Positions 44,682 to 52,764 of a stretch of DNA of 64,000 nucleotides are shown here, piece by piece. The notes beneath the pieces are model-generated. The model was not told where the DNA came from and searched no databases. It saw only the letters and a program-made list of their open reading frames with translations. The stretch comes from an uncultured Ruegeria sp. Lineage in GTDB: Bacteria > Pseudomonadota > Alphaproteobacteria > Rhodobacterales > Rhodobacteraceae. Each line of letters opens with the position of its first letter. Position 1 is the stretch's first letter. Made by a program: the position numbers and the translations under genes. The DNA lies in the NCBI RefSeq assembly GCF_947504215.1, contig NZ_CANNGO010000008.1, forward strand, positions 1 through 64,000, written 5' to 3'.

Positions 44682-46271
44682 ATGAAGGATACCCTCAAGC
44701 TAAGAAAAAGCTTTGCAAGTGCCATTGCGATCGCCTGCGCCGGTGCCGTACCGACAATGGCCGTGTCTGGGCAGGTCGACCTTGTCGCGCCCGATGGCTC
44801 GCTTCGGTTGGCCGGAGAATTTGTGGAATTCGTCGACGGCCATTTTGTGATCGACACGGTGATTGGCCAAATGCGGGTCAGTGCATCGCGTGTTACCTGC
44901 AAGGGCGAGGCGTGCCCGTCTGCTGATACATCCGATGTCAGCTTGCGGATTACCGGCTCGGACTCGATCGGTGCCGAGCTCATGCCCCTTTTGCTTTCTG
45001 GCTATGCATCGCAATCCGGCGGAGAGGTCAAGTTCCAGCCCCTGCCGAACAGCCCTGACAAGCTGGCCGACCTTGGCGGCGCGCAGGGACTGAGAGAAGA
45101 AGCTGGCCAGGTCCTGTTAGCGTCCGCCAAACCAGCAGAAGCATTCGAGGCGCTGGCCCGAAACGAGGCCGAGATCAGCATGTCCTCCCGCCGCGTCCTT
45201 CCGGATGAAGCGCGTGCGCTTGCCGCGCTTGGGGCTGGCAACATGAATTCGGATGAGCAGGAACATCTGTTGGCGCTCGAAAGCATCGCGATCGTGACCC
45301 ACCCGGACAATCCGGTTTCGGAAATCGGAATGGACCAGTTGCGCGAGGTATTTCTGGGAAACATCTCTAACTGGAAAGAACTGAACGGACCGGATATGCC
45401 CATTGAACCCATCGGACGCTCTGGTATGACCCCATCGCGCGAGATATTCGAAACCGTGCTGTTTGATGACACAGGGGTCACTTTTGCTGATGTCAAAACC
45501 GTCACATCGGATGTCGCAGCAGCCTCGTATGTAACCGAAAACAAAGGCGCGATCAGCTTTCTGCCGTTTGGCGTCCAGCGTGATACCAGCCCACTGAACA
45601 TCATCGATTCCTGCGGTGCGATGACGGTACCGAATGAATTCTACACTAAAACCGAAGAATATCCGTTTGTCCGTCGGGTCTACCTGTATAGCCGCGGCGA
45701 TATGGAAAACGAGCTGGCCCAGGGTCTGCTGGATTTTGCAACGTCGCGCGAAGCAGAGGACGCCATTTCGGTCGCGGGTTTCACAAGCCTGAACATTGGC
45801 CGACTGCCGCAGCACATGCCCGGATTGCGTAAAAGCTATGCTCAAACAGTCGAGAATAAGGCCTATGAAAAAGGCATCATTGACGGAATGCTGGAAACGG
45901 CTTCCAAACATGACCGCCTGTCCAGCACGTTTCATTTCCGCTCGGGTTCGTCCCGCTTAGATGAGCGCAGCATTTCCGAACTGGCGCGGCTGATCGAATT
46001 CCTGACAGAACAACCAAGCGGTACCAAGGTCAAACTGGTTGGGTTCAGCGATGATATCGGCACGTATGATAGCAACCGCCGCCTCTCGCAGCGCCGGGCC
46101 GAGCGGTTAATGAATCGTCTCAAAGCCGAGGCTGTCGGGCAATTGGCTCATATTGAAATTTCCACAACCGGATATGGTGAGATTGCGCCAGCGGCATGCA
46201 ATTCGACTGGCGAAGGGCGTCTTAAGAACCGCCGCGTTGAAATCTGGATCGAAAGCAGCGTGCAGGGCTAA
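44682..46271 (+). CDS. PstS-like solute-binding domain fused to OmpA domain
   Basis: A 529-aa exported protein. A signal peptide (SFASAIAIACAGAVPTMAVSG) is followed by about 60 residues of unknown fold with a CxxxxC pair (CKGEACPS). Next is a phosphate-binding-protein-like domain: LRITGSDSIGAELMPLLLSGY, then NPVSEIGMDQLREVFLGNISNWKELNGP, IGRSGMTPSREIFE and VTENKGAISFLPFG. From about residue 415 comes an OmpA-type peptidoglycan-binding domain (STFHFRSGSSRLDERSISELARLIEFL, GFSDDIGTYDSNRRLSQRRAERLMNRL, NRRVEIWIE). It likely senses or holds a ligand in the periplasm while bound to the wall, and may feed the kinase. A terminator follows 50 nt downstream. Confidence 0.88.
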   Translation: MKDTLKLRKSFASAIAIACAGAVPTMAVSGQVDLVAPDGSLRLAGEFVEFVDGHFVIDTVIGQMRVSASRVTCKGEACPSADTSDVSLRITGSDSIGAELMPLLLSGYASQSGGEVKFQPLPNSPDKLADLGGAQGLREEAGQVLLASAKPAEAFEALARNEAEISMSSRRVLPDEARALAALGAGNMNSDEQEHLLALESIAIVTHPDNPVSEIGMDQLREVFLGNISNWKELNGPDMPIEPIGRSGMTPSREIFETVLFDDTGVTFADVKTVTSDVAAASYVTENKGAISFLPFGVQRDTSPLNIIDSCGAMTVPNEFYTKTEEYPFVRRVYLYSRGDMENELAQGLLDFATSREAEDAISVAGFTSLNIGRLPQHMPGLRKSYAQTVENKAYEKGIIDGMLETASKHDRLSSTFHFRSGSSRLDERSISELARLIEFLTEQPSGTKVKLVGFSDDIGTYDSNRRLSQRRAERLMNRLKAEAVGQLAHIEISTTGYGEIAPAACNSTGEGRLKNRRVEIWIESSVQG

Positions 46272-46320
46272 TCGCCTCCGATAAATACCCTCGGGCAGAC
46301 TCCGCCGTTGACTAATCGAA

Positions 46321-46346
46321 ACCGGGCCCAAGGCCCGGTTTTTTTC
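46321..46346 (+). terminator. rho-independent terminator after the kinase group
   Basis: Perfect 8-bp stem ACCGGGCC / GGCCCGGT with a 3-nt CAA loop, followed by a run of T (TTTTTTT). It separates the kinase-FHA-PP2C-OmpA group from the second group starting at 46550. Confidence 0.92.
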
Positions 46347-46549
46347 CATCACACGGATCGGGCAGACTTAAGATTGCGATCCAGAAATCCAGCCTTGCGC
46401 ATACGCCAATTAAGTTGAATTCATCTCTAAAATTAAGAAAAACATAATAAAACCTCTCTTTAGTTGATAGATGCCTTTCCTTTTTCTCAATTTGAACACT
46501 ATCGGCTGTCAAATTCGTATCAAATAGGAAGCAACCGGAAACACTGAAA

Positions 46550-46762
46550 ATGATCCTTTATTCTCATCGCCTCCAAGGCGTTTTGCAGCAGATGGTTGTC
46601 GAACTTGGGCTGGACCTGATTTTGTCTGACGACAATTCCCCTGTTTCGCTGATCGACAACGAACAGATGCTAACCGAAGTCGCCGCAGGCGTGAATGTTG
46701 AGGTGAAGAAACTCGCCGCGAACAACGGCGCTGTTCTATTCAGATTTCAGAGGAAATCGTGA
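46550..46762 (+). CDS. small hypothetical protein
   Basis: A 70-aa protein that I do not recognise. It is amphipathic with hydrophobic stretches (LQQMVVELGLDLIL) and ends RFQRKS; there is no signal peptide or TM. It is first in the second signalling group. Its TGA shares an A with the ATG of the next gene (TGATG), which supports it being translated. The upstream 200 nt are AT-rich and may hold the group's promoter. Confidence 0.65.
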   Translation: MILYSHRLQGVLQQMVVELGLDLILSDDNSPVSLIDNEQMLTEVAAGVNVEVKKLAANNGAVLFRFQRKS

Positions 46763-47511
46763 TGGCTAAGAAGCGTCAAATGGACGGAGCGCCAGGCAAG
46801 CGTGCCGGGTTGCCGTTGGCTCGTGCCAATCGACTCGCCGAGACGGCCGAGGCCAAAAGAGGCCGAGCGCCTTCGATGATCGTCGCGACCGGTTTGTTGA
46901 CTGTTGCGGCAATTGTTTCAGTGGGTGTCATGCCAGCCAATACTGCGCTGAGCACGGCATTTGATGCGTTGCACGGCGAAGCTGTTTCCACCAGCTTGGA
47001 AACCCCGAAAAGGCCGAAGCAACGGCCGCACAACACTGTAGAAAACACCCCCTTAAACCCTGAGACAGTGACTGAAACGGCGGCCACCCCCTCCGCCACC
47101 GATATGGATTTGCTGCCAGATGTAATTGCAAAGACAGAGCCGCCTGCTCAACCGGTTTTGGAAGAACCGGTTCAGGTGGTGGCCAGTATCAATCCCGCTG
47201 CTCCCTACTGCATCCAGATGATCCAGTCTCGGGTCGCCGCGTTGCACTACGTCACTCAAACCGCATCCGACTGGGACAGCCGTCAACAAGACGTGTCTCG
47301 ATTGGTTCAGTCCACGTTGGACTGTAGCCAAGCGGGTCTTCAGATCGCCGGCAGTCTTGAACTGGCTGGCACCGGAATCGCTGATCTGCGCGTGCGTTGG
47401 AACCTGGAGACGTGGACTTTGCACCTGGCCGTGGTGGACAGCGCGTATTCTGAAAGTGGTGTCCAGCTGGCAGGCGTGTCGGATCAATCAATCGAATTCG
47501 TCGTTCAGTAA
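46762..47511 (+). CDS. single-pass membrane protein of unknown function
   Basis: A 249-aa protein. A basic cytoplasmic N-terminus of about 38 residues (RANRLAETAEAKRGRAPS) precedes one TM (MIVATGLLTVAAIVSVGVM). A Pro/Thr/Glu-rich linker follows (ETPKRPKQRPHN, then alternating P, T and E), then a periplasmic domain of about 100 residues with two cysteines (PYCIQM, LDCSQAG) that might form a disulfide. The layout resembles the kinase's C-terminal half. It has an AGGAAA ribosome site and lies 14 nt before the next gene. Confidence 0.75.
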   Translation: MAKKRQMDGAPGKRAGLPLARANRLAETAEAKRGRAPSMIVATGLLTVAAIVSVGVMPANTALSTAFDALHGEAVSTSLETPKRPKQRPHNTVENTPLNPETVTETAATPSATDMDLLPDVIAKTEPPAQPVLEEPVQVVASINPAAPYCIQMIQSRVAALHYVTQTASDWDSRQQDVSRLVQSTLDCSQAGLQIAGSLELAGTGIADLRVRWNLETWTLHLAVVDSAYSESGVQLAGVSDQSIEFVVQ

Positions 47512-47525
47512 CGGAGGCAAACGCC

Positions 47526-48026
47526 ATGGACATATTTGAACAACTTGCCAACCTGGAAGTCCCAGCCAGGGCCGTTCTGGCAGACATCCAGACGTTCGAG
47601 GCACCTTTGCCCGATTATCTGATGCTGGGCACCTTTGTGATCCTGCTGTTCGCGCTGCATCGGTCCAGTAGGGCAGGCGTGTTGAAGTTCCGCACTAAGC
47701 TTGAAGAAGCCTATCAGCAGGAGCTTTTGACTGCGAACCGCAGGATGCATCAGGCCCGCGGCGATCTGAGACGCCTGCAACAGGAAATGGAGCGTGAACG
47801 TCAAAGAAAACGCGGCGCGCTTCGGGAAAATGGTCGGTTCGGATCCGGCGCGGAACGCCGTCGCCATGATGCCATCGACCGCAGCCCTGCACGCGCGATC
47901 GCACAAGGCACTGTGCCATTCAAGGCAGCCTCGAAAAACCGAAACCAGACGCGGCCCATCGACCCAGTTCCGGCCAATGCTTCTGCGTCACATGACAACT
48001 TGTTTCTTAACGGAGTGGAAAAATGA
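47526..48026 (+). CDS. membrane-anchored coiled-coil protein of unknown function
   Basis: A 166-aa protein. One TM at about residues 31-46 (LMLGTFVILLFALHRSS), then a charged coiled coil (LEEAYQQELLTANRRMHQARGDLRRLQQEMERERQRK), then a basic, probably disordered tail with TVPFKAASKNRN. It might link membrane and cytosolic partners. An ACGGAGG site precedes the ATG. The stop overlaps the BLUF start by ATGA, so the BLUF protein is translationally coupled to this one. Confidence 0.75.
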   Translation: MDIFEQLANLEVPARAVLADIQTFEAPLPDYLMLGTFVILLFALHRSSRAGVLKFRTKLEEAYQQELLTANRRMHQARGDLRRLQQEMERERQRKRGALRENGRFGSGAERRRHDAIDRSPARAIAQGTVPFKAASKNRNQTRPIDPVPANASASHDNLFLNGVEK

Positions 48027-48436
48027 ACCTCACACGTCTGATTTACTACAGCCAGCGAAACCCATCCATGAGCCTCAGTATGGGCGAATTGCTTGAAATC
48101 TGTAAGCGCAACAACTCGGCGATGAACGTCACCGGCATGCTGCACTTCAACGGCAACTACTTCCTTCAGGTTCTCGAAGGGGGCCGGGCCGAAGTCAGCT
48201 CGATCTATCACCGCATTGCTGCTGACCAGCGTCACCTGAACATCATTCTGATCTCGTGCCAGGACGTGCGAGAGCGGATCTTCCCAACCTGGTCCATGGG
48301 CCATCACGAAGGCATGGAAGGCGAAACACGCGGCATCTTCCTTCGGTACTTCCCGTCGAACACGGTGAACCCGGAAGCGGTCAGCGCCGACAGCCTTCTG
48401 GACTTCCTCCAGGATGTCTCGACCGAGCTGGTGTAA
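48023..48436 (+). CDS. BLUF-domain blue-light receptor
   Basis: A 137-aa protein that is almost entirely a BLUF flavin domain. Aligned from memory with Slr1694/PixD, all photocycle residues are present: Y8 in RLIYYS, N31 in KRNNSAMNVTGM, Q49 in YFLQVLEG, and W90/M92 in TWSMG. The family senses blue light through hydrogen-bond switching around FAD and passes the signal by protein-protein contact. A short C-terminal region (residues 105-137) is helical, as in stand-alone BLUF proteins. GGAGTGGAA precedes the ATG. Being coupled to two membrane proteins and followed by an FHA protein points to light input into Ser/Thr phosphorylation signalling, which is inference. Confidence 0.93.
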   Translation: MNLTRLIYYSQRNPSMSLSMGELLEICKRNNSAMNVTGMLHFNGNYFLQVLEGGRAEVSSIYHRIAADQRHLNIILISCQDVRERIFPTWSMGHHEGMEGETRGIFLRYFPSNTVNPEAVSADSLLDFLQDVSTELV

Positions 48437-48466
48437 ACACTGGTTTGATCTGGAAAGGTGTTGCGA

Positions 48467-49225
48467 ATGAGTATGTTAGATCATCTGGTCAACCGTCGTC
48501 AAAAGGGCAATTCCAGTCAGGAATTGCCCAGGGGACCCGCACCGTTCGAAACACCCGTTGACGATAATGCCGACGCGGATCAGGCAATCCAGACCCTGGG
48601 CCAGTATCCGATTTCGTCCAACAGTTTGCCCGACGGAGCCGGTTGTTCAGCTACCCCTCAGGCCGTCAGCGACGAGCTGGATAGCCCCGTGACACCGGCC
48701 ACACAGATGACAGAGGCCCTTTTGAACCCGTCCAGCCCGGTTAGCCAGAACCTGCGCGACATGCGCACAAGGCTGGTCGGGTTCGACAGATCGGACAGCT
48801 CAACGCGCGACCTGTTCAGCGCCGAAGACCAACCAGCCTCGGACAACGCCGCGTTGCCCGTTGGCTGGTTGGTCATCATTGACGGGCCCGGATACGGCCA
48901 TGCCTTTACGTTGTATTCCGGCCTGTCAAATATCGGTCGGAATCCTGACCAGACCGTTTGCCTTGATTTCGGGGATATGGCGATTTCACGCGACAATCAT
49001 GCGGCTATCGCCTTTGACCCAGAGCAACAGATGTTTTTGCTTGGTCACGGCGGCAAGACCAATTTGGTACGCCTGCAAGGCAAGCCGATCATCTCGAACG
49101 AGCAACTGAATGACGGTGATCAGATATCCATTGGTGAGACCAAGATGTTGTTCAAAGCGCTGTGTGGCGACTCTTTCAACTGGGCTAGGGAAAGTGACGA
49201 TGACGACGTGTTTGATACCCTGTGA
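48467..49225 (+). CDS. FHA-domain protein (copy 2)
   Basis: A 252-aa paralogue of the FHA protein at 43076. The first 100 residues are polar and Ser/Pro/Asp-rich. MRTRLVGFDRSDSS near residue 102 repeats the TRL(I/V)GFD motif. The FHA domain then matches copy 1 nearly motif by motif: PVGWLV, LSNIGRNPDQTVCLDFGDMAISRDNHAAI, LGHGGKTNLVRL, IGETKMLFKALCGDSFNW. The phosphothreonine pocket (GR, SRDNH, N) is intact. The ATG at 48467 is 8 nt after AAAGG and is preferred over the GTG at 48458. It sits 30 nt after the BLUF gene. Confidence 0.9.
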   Translation: MSMLDHLVNRRQKGNSSQELPRGPAPFETPVDDNADADQAIQTLGQYPISSNSLPDGAGCSATPQAVSDELDSPVTPATQMTEALLNPSSPVSQNLRDMRTRLVGFDRSDSSTRDLFSAEDQPASDNAALPVGWLVIIDGPGYGHAFTLYSGLSNIGRNPDQTVCLDFGDMAISRDNHAAIAFDPEQQMFLLGHGGKTNLVRLQGKPIISNEQLNDGDQISIGETKMLFKALCGDSFNWARESDDDDVFDTL

Positions 49226-49261
49226 GAGCTGCCAGCGGCAGTTGCGGGGAAAAACACGGCG

Positions 49262-50464
49262 ATGACACAGGTACCCCGACCACCGCTGGATTTGCAGGCG
49301 CGGCTTCGGGCAATGTTGTCGCAAGGGCAGTTCGGCCCCGAAATAACTACGCGCGCCACCGAGTTATTGGCAGAGCTAACCCGCCCTGCCCGGATCTCGA
49401 TCCTGAGCCCGTCAAAGGTTAGAAAGGCGCAGTTGCTGAACTTTCTGCTTGGTCAGAATTTGCTTCCGCCGAACGATTTCAGCGATGTCCTGCAACTGTC
49501 GTATTCCGAAACCGAACTGATGTCAGTTGAAACATCTGTTGGAACCGAACACATCCACAAACCACCGTTCGACCTGGCAAAGATTGCAGCCGATGGCCTG
49601 CGGTCAGCGCATCTGACGCTGCCATTGCCCGCGTTGACCAAGATTTCAATCCTCGCGAAAACACTGCCGCCGCAAACAGAGGATTTTGAAGCCACGATGG
49701 ACTGGCTGGTGCCGCAGACGGATATCGCAATCTGGTTCACTGATGATTTCGACGCAGCCGAACAGGCGCTGTGGGACAGGATGCCCAACAAAACAAAGGA
49801 CCACTCGCTGCTGGTGTTGCTTCGAAATGGCAAACCCATCGATCATTCGCAATCGGCGTCTGGATCCGTGTTCATGGACGCTGTTCAACTGTCTACAGAA
49901 GACGCTGCGCGCGCACGGGCGGGCACATGTTTAGACAAGGCACTGTTCAGGGCGTCCGGCGGGCACAAGTTGCTGTCAATCCTGCGCAGCGACATAGACC
50001 AGGCCCGCCGGCATGCAGCAGATCAGACTAAGATCTTTCTGAATAGCATCCCTGATCACAGTTCTGGCAATCTGGACCAGCGTATGGGTCAGTCTTTGGA
50101 AGACTCATTGGATAGCATCGCATCTGACTATCAAAACACAGATACAGCATCGTGCGTTCCCTTTTCACTCTGCATCCAATCTGCCATCGACAAGCTTTCG
50201 CATCTGGGGCGACCTGCTCCTGAAGGTGAATCAATAGATGTCTCCGATGTGCTGACGGAAATGGCGCAGGTTGTCTCGGAAATCGAGGGCGACCTGGCGG
50301 CTTGGCACCATGATCGCAGACTAGAGGTTGCCATACCGATGTTGCACGAGTTGAGCGACTTAGTTGAACTGTTTCGGGTCGAAGCAAACGAAGCGAATGG
50401 TATCGATGTCGTTTTGGCAGCGATCCAGCTAAAACGACAGCTCCTTCTGGTAGATTCCCGATGA
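49262..50464 (+). CDS. dynamin-like protein with degenerate GTPase motifs
   Basis: A 400-aa protein. Residues 44-69 (ISILSPSKVRKAQLLNFLLG, then QNLLP) follow the bacterial dynamin-like P-loop strand and the downstream LxNxLLGxxLLP, but the Walker A glycines are replaced: S49 for G and R54 for G, with K55 kept and A56 for S. The switch-II DTPG is missing; ISILAKTLPPQ stands there, followed by TDIAIWFTDD, which matches the usual aligned strand. The C-terminal half is helical (LDQARRHAADQ, MAQVVSEIEGDL). I infer a pseudo-GTPase or a structural scaffold, possibly membrane- or FHA-associated. It lies 36 nt after FHA copy 2. Confidence 0.65.
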   Translation: MTQVPRPPLDLQARLRAMLSQGQFGPEITTRATELLAELTRPARISILSPSKVRKAQLLNFLLGQNLLPPNDFSDVLQLSYSETELMSVETSVGTEHIHKPPFDLAKIAADGLRSAHLTLPLPALTKISILAKTLPPQTEDFEATMDWLVPQTDIAIWFTDDFDAAEQALWDRMPNKTKDHSLLVLLRNGKPIDHSQSASGSVFMDAVQLSTEDAARARAGTCLDKALFRASGGHKLLSILRSDIDQARRHAADQTKIFLNSIPDHSSGNLDQRMGQSLEDSLDSIASDYQNTDTASCVPFSLCIQSAIDKLSHLGRPAPEGESIDVSDVLTEMAQVVSEIEGDLAAWHHDRRLEVAIPMLHELSDLVELFRVEANEANGIDVVLAAIQLKRQLLLVDSR

Positions 50465-50570
50465 ACCATCCAGCATTCAGAACCCGTCGCACTCTGAACG
50501 CAAGCGGCCCACGAATAGTAGGCGTCAATAGATACAATTCTAACGAAGAAATCATGACCGGAGTTTCCTG

Positions 50571-51347
50571 ATGTCCCAGCCGGGCGCATTGCAATCCCAG
50601 CTTTCAGAGCTGGCTGACTCAGTTTTCCAGATTGAGAGCGGGCGACTTGCGTTTGATCCGGTGGATCCGTTTGCGACAATAATCCAGCAGATTGATGTGG
50701 CGGTATTGGGAACGACCTTGGAGTTTCTTATCGAGGACAAAACACTCGAACTACAGGTTAGCGGTCGCCGGTTGATCTTGGTCTCAGCGTCAAACGATCC
50801 GGCGCTTGCCTGCTGGATTGACAAGCCACTCGCGACAGAAGACCCGGAAGACGTACTGGCGATTGCCACTGCGATCAAACACGTTGCCAGTGCTGCTTCA
50901 CCAAGCTCCAGGATATTCCTGAAACCGGGTTTACCAAGACCGGATTTGTTGGGCGTCTCAGGCAGAATCTCTGGGAGTATGCTGCGAAAGACGCTTGAAC
51001 AAACGTCAGTGGATCGAGGTTTTGATCCCAACACGTTGTGTGGCCAACTGAGAAATGTGTCGTTGGCATTCGTCCAAATCAAAGAGGAACGATTAGAAGC
51101 GGAGTTTGGCTCCGACGAGCTGGTGAGCGCACTTAAAGAGTTCCGAAATGATCGACTGCCGGAAATTCTGCAGTCAGAAGCTCACCCCAACAGCGAGTTT
51201 CAAGTGGAAAAACTCACCATCCTCAGCGAGACGTTGGATTCCGGAATTTGCTTAGGTTTGGTTAGATCGAGGCACTCACTTGTCTTAATAGCCTTTGATG
51301 TATGCAACCTGATCGACTTGATTTCAGTGTTTGATGATGTGATTTGA
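50571..51347 (+). CDS. hypothetical protein, last gene of the BLUF group
   Basis: A 258-aa protein that I do not recognise. It is acidic, without signal peptide or TM. The middle has beta strands (LEFLIEDKTLELQVSGRRLILVSA). A helical stretch with DVLAIATAIKHVASAA follows, and the C-terminus ends with a hydrophobic strand pair (HSLVLIAFDVCNLIDLISVF). Its ATG is at 50571 with GGAGTTTCC upstream. It follows the pseudo-GTPase after 106 nt on the same strand and is the last gene before a gap and convergent DNA. Confidence 0.65.
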   Translation: MSQPGALQSQLSELADSVFQIESGRLAFDPVDPFATIIQQIDVAVLGTTLEFLIEDKTLELQVSGRRLILVSASNDPALACWIDKPLATEDPEDVLAIATAIKHVASAASPSSRIFLKPGLPRPDLLGVSGRISGSMLRKTLEQTSVDRGFDPNTLCGQLRNVSLAFVQIKEERLEAEFGSDELVSALKEFRNDRLPEILQSEAHPNSEFQVEKLTILSETLDSGICLGLVRSRHSLVLIAFDVCNLIDLISVFDDVI

Positions 51348-51732
51348 AGATCGCCGAGCAACCTTGTCTCGGTTTAATGCCAATGCATCAATTGCCTCTG
51401 ATCGATCGTCGCAACGCCTGAGACGCAGGTGGACGATAGCTTATCCGCCGGGCAGGTTAGCGACAACACAGGTGCAGGGCATTGCTGAACAGCCTACCAT
51501 CGGCTGGTTGGCTGCTGGGAGATGTATCTGTTTGAGAATTTTCACTTTCGGGGTGCTGGCCATATCAGTGTCAAATCCCTCCGCCCGCCGGGAGTTGTGT
51601 TGCAAATTGCAGAAATATTCTCCCATGCCTCCCAAAGCTCTTTCTGCTTAAACAGATGCTCGACCATCTGCGTCGGGTTAGCTCCGATCGCATCAGGTTT
51701 TCGTCAATCTCCCCAAGGGCGCCATTTGGCAA
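51348..51732. other. intergenic region after the signalling groups
   Basis: About 385 nt between convergent genes. No ORF or RNA gene is convincing. I see no clean terminator, although one would be expected for the second signalling group. Confidence 0.4.
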
Positions 51733-52764
51733 TTATTGGGTGGCCATATAGCTCCTCAAAACCGACGCTCCTTGCGCATTGATTGTCATTGCAACGGTGC
51801 TGCCGAACTCTTTCGTTCCTTGATTGAGTGAAGGAAAAAGTGAAAGTATCTCCTGGCGCTGTGGGCTCGATAGCGCTTTGACTGCGTTTTTCTCCAAAAA
51901 GAAGCTTTCCGTCAGAGCTCCGTTCGACCTGACTATGTGGTGGCCGTCGAACATAAAATGAGTGTACCGTACCGCATCCATTTCCCGAATGCTTACTCCG
52001 GGCAGACCACACAGGTGTTTTGCGGCGACCAATACCTCGGATTGGCCAAACAACACTTCAACGCCTGATGATTCAATCAGCACCCTGTGCTGTTGAGACA
52101 GGACAAGTTCACCTGTGTTGCCCAACACACCGGCTTCTATGACCACTGGCGCAAACGCCCCAAAGCCCCGAACTTCAGTGGTGCCGACCCAACGAACAGG
52201 TAGTAGCCCACGGTCTTTTGTCCAAACTTCATCGCCAGGAAGAATATTCTGAACTGGAACGTCACCGATCGCAGTTTCTATCAACGTTCCCTCGCCAAAG
52301 CAGGCCATGAAATTTGTATAGGCCGACGTGCCTATGTTTGACCCGCTGACCTTGATATATGACGTACCGTTTTGCAGTGGCGCGGAAGTTGCATACCCCC
52401 AGACGTCCGAGAACACGCCACCTTGAGAAAATACATAAACGGTGATTTCAGGGCCAACCGGGTTGCCGCCGCTGTCAAGCGCTCGGATGATAATTTGAGA
52501 CTCTGCCTCAACCTGCGTCCCATTGGCGACGATGCCGCCCCCATCCGTGATAACGTGGTTTGCTGGATCATCGTCGTTGAAAACATTGACATCAAATGTG
52601 TCATCCAATGTAACCGTCGTGCCAGTACCTGCCGAATACTGGAAGACGGTCCCATCCGGAGTATCTGAATTATTGACTATCGGGTTACCGATGATTGACC
52701 CGTTAGAACTGGCGGTAACGATTAAGCTCGAGCTGTCCTGAGCAAAGAAACTGCGTAGTACCAT
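51733..52764 (-). CDS. Hint-domain protein (copy 2)
   Basis: A 343-aa protein with the same design as the one at 26671: an acidic beta-rich N-terminus of 150 residues with no recognised family (VFNDDDPANHVITDGGG), then a Hint domain from C155 (CFGEGTLIETAIGDVPVQN). The later blocks are VWTKDRGLLPVRWVGTTEV, LSQQHRVLIESS with the conserved His, and RYTHFMFDGHHIVRSNG. The C-terminal 60 residues hold SSPQRQEILSLFPSLNQ, parallel to MEILQLFPEL in copy 1. It could be autoprocessed; the exported or cleaved product is unknown. Confidence 0.8.
   Translation of the reverse strand: MVLRSFFAQDSSSLIVTASSNGSIIGNPIVNNSDTPDGTVFQYSAGTGTTVTLDDTFDVNVFNDDDPANHVITDGGGIVANGTQVEAESQIIIRALDSGGNPVGPEITVYVFSQGGVFSDVWGYATSAPLQNGTSYIKVSGSNIGTSAYTNFMACFGEGTLIETAIGDVPVQNILPGDEVWTKDRGLLPVRWVGTTEVRGFGAFAPVVIEAGVLGNTGELVLSQQHRVLIESSGVEVLFGQSEVLVAAKHLCGLPGVSIREMDAVRYTHFMFDGHHIVRSNGALTESFFLEKNAVKALSSPQRQEILSLFPSLNQGTKEFGSTVAMTINAQGASVLRSYMATQ

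Noticed and set aside
41095..51347. type VI secretion cluster
   Set aside because: Kinase, FHA, PP2C and OmpA-like genes are present but none of the Tss sheath, baseplate or VgrG/Hcp genes are seen.
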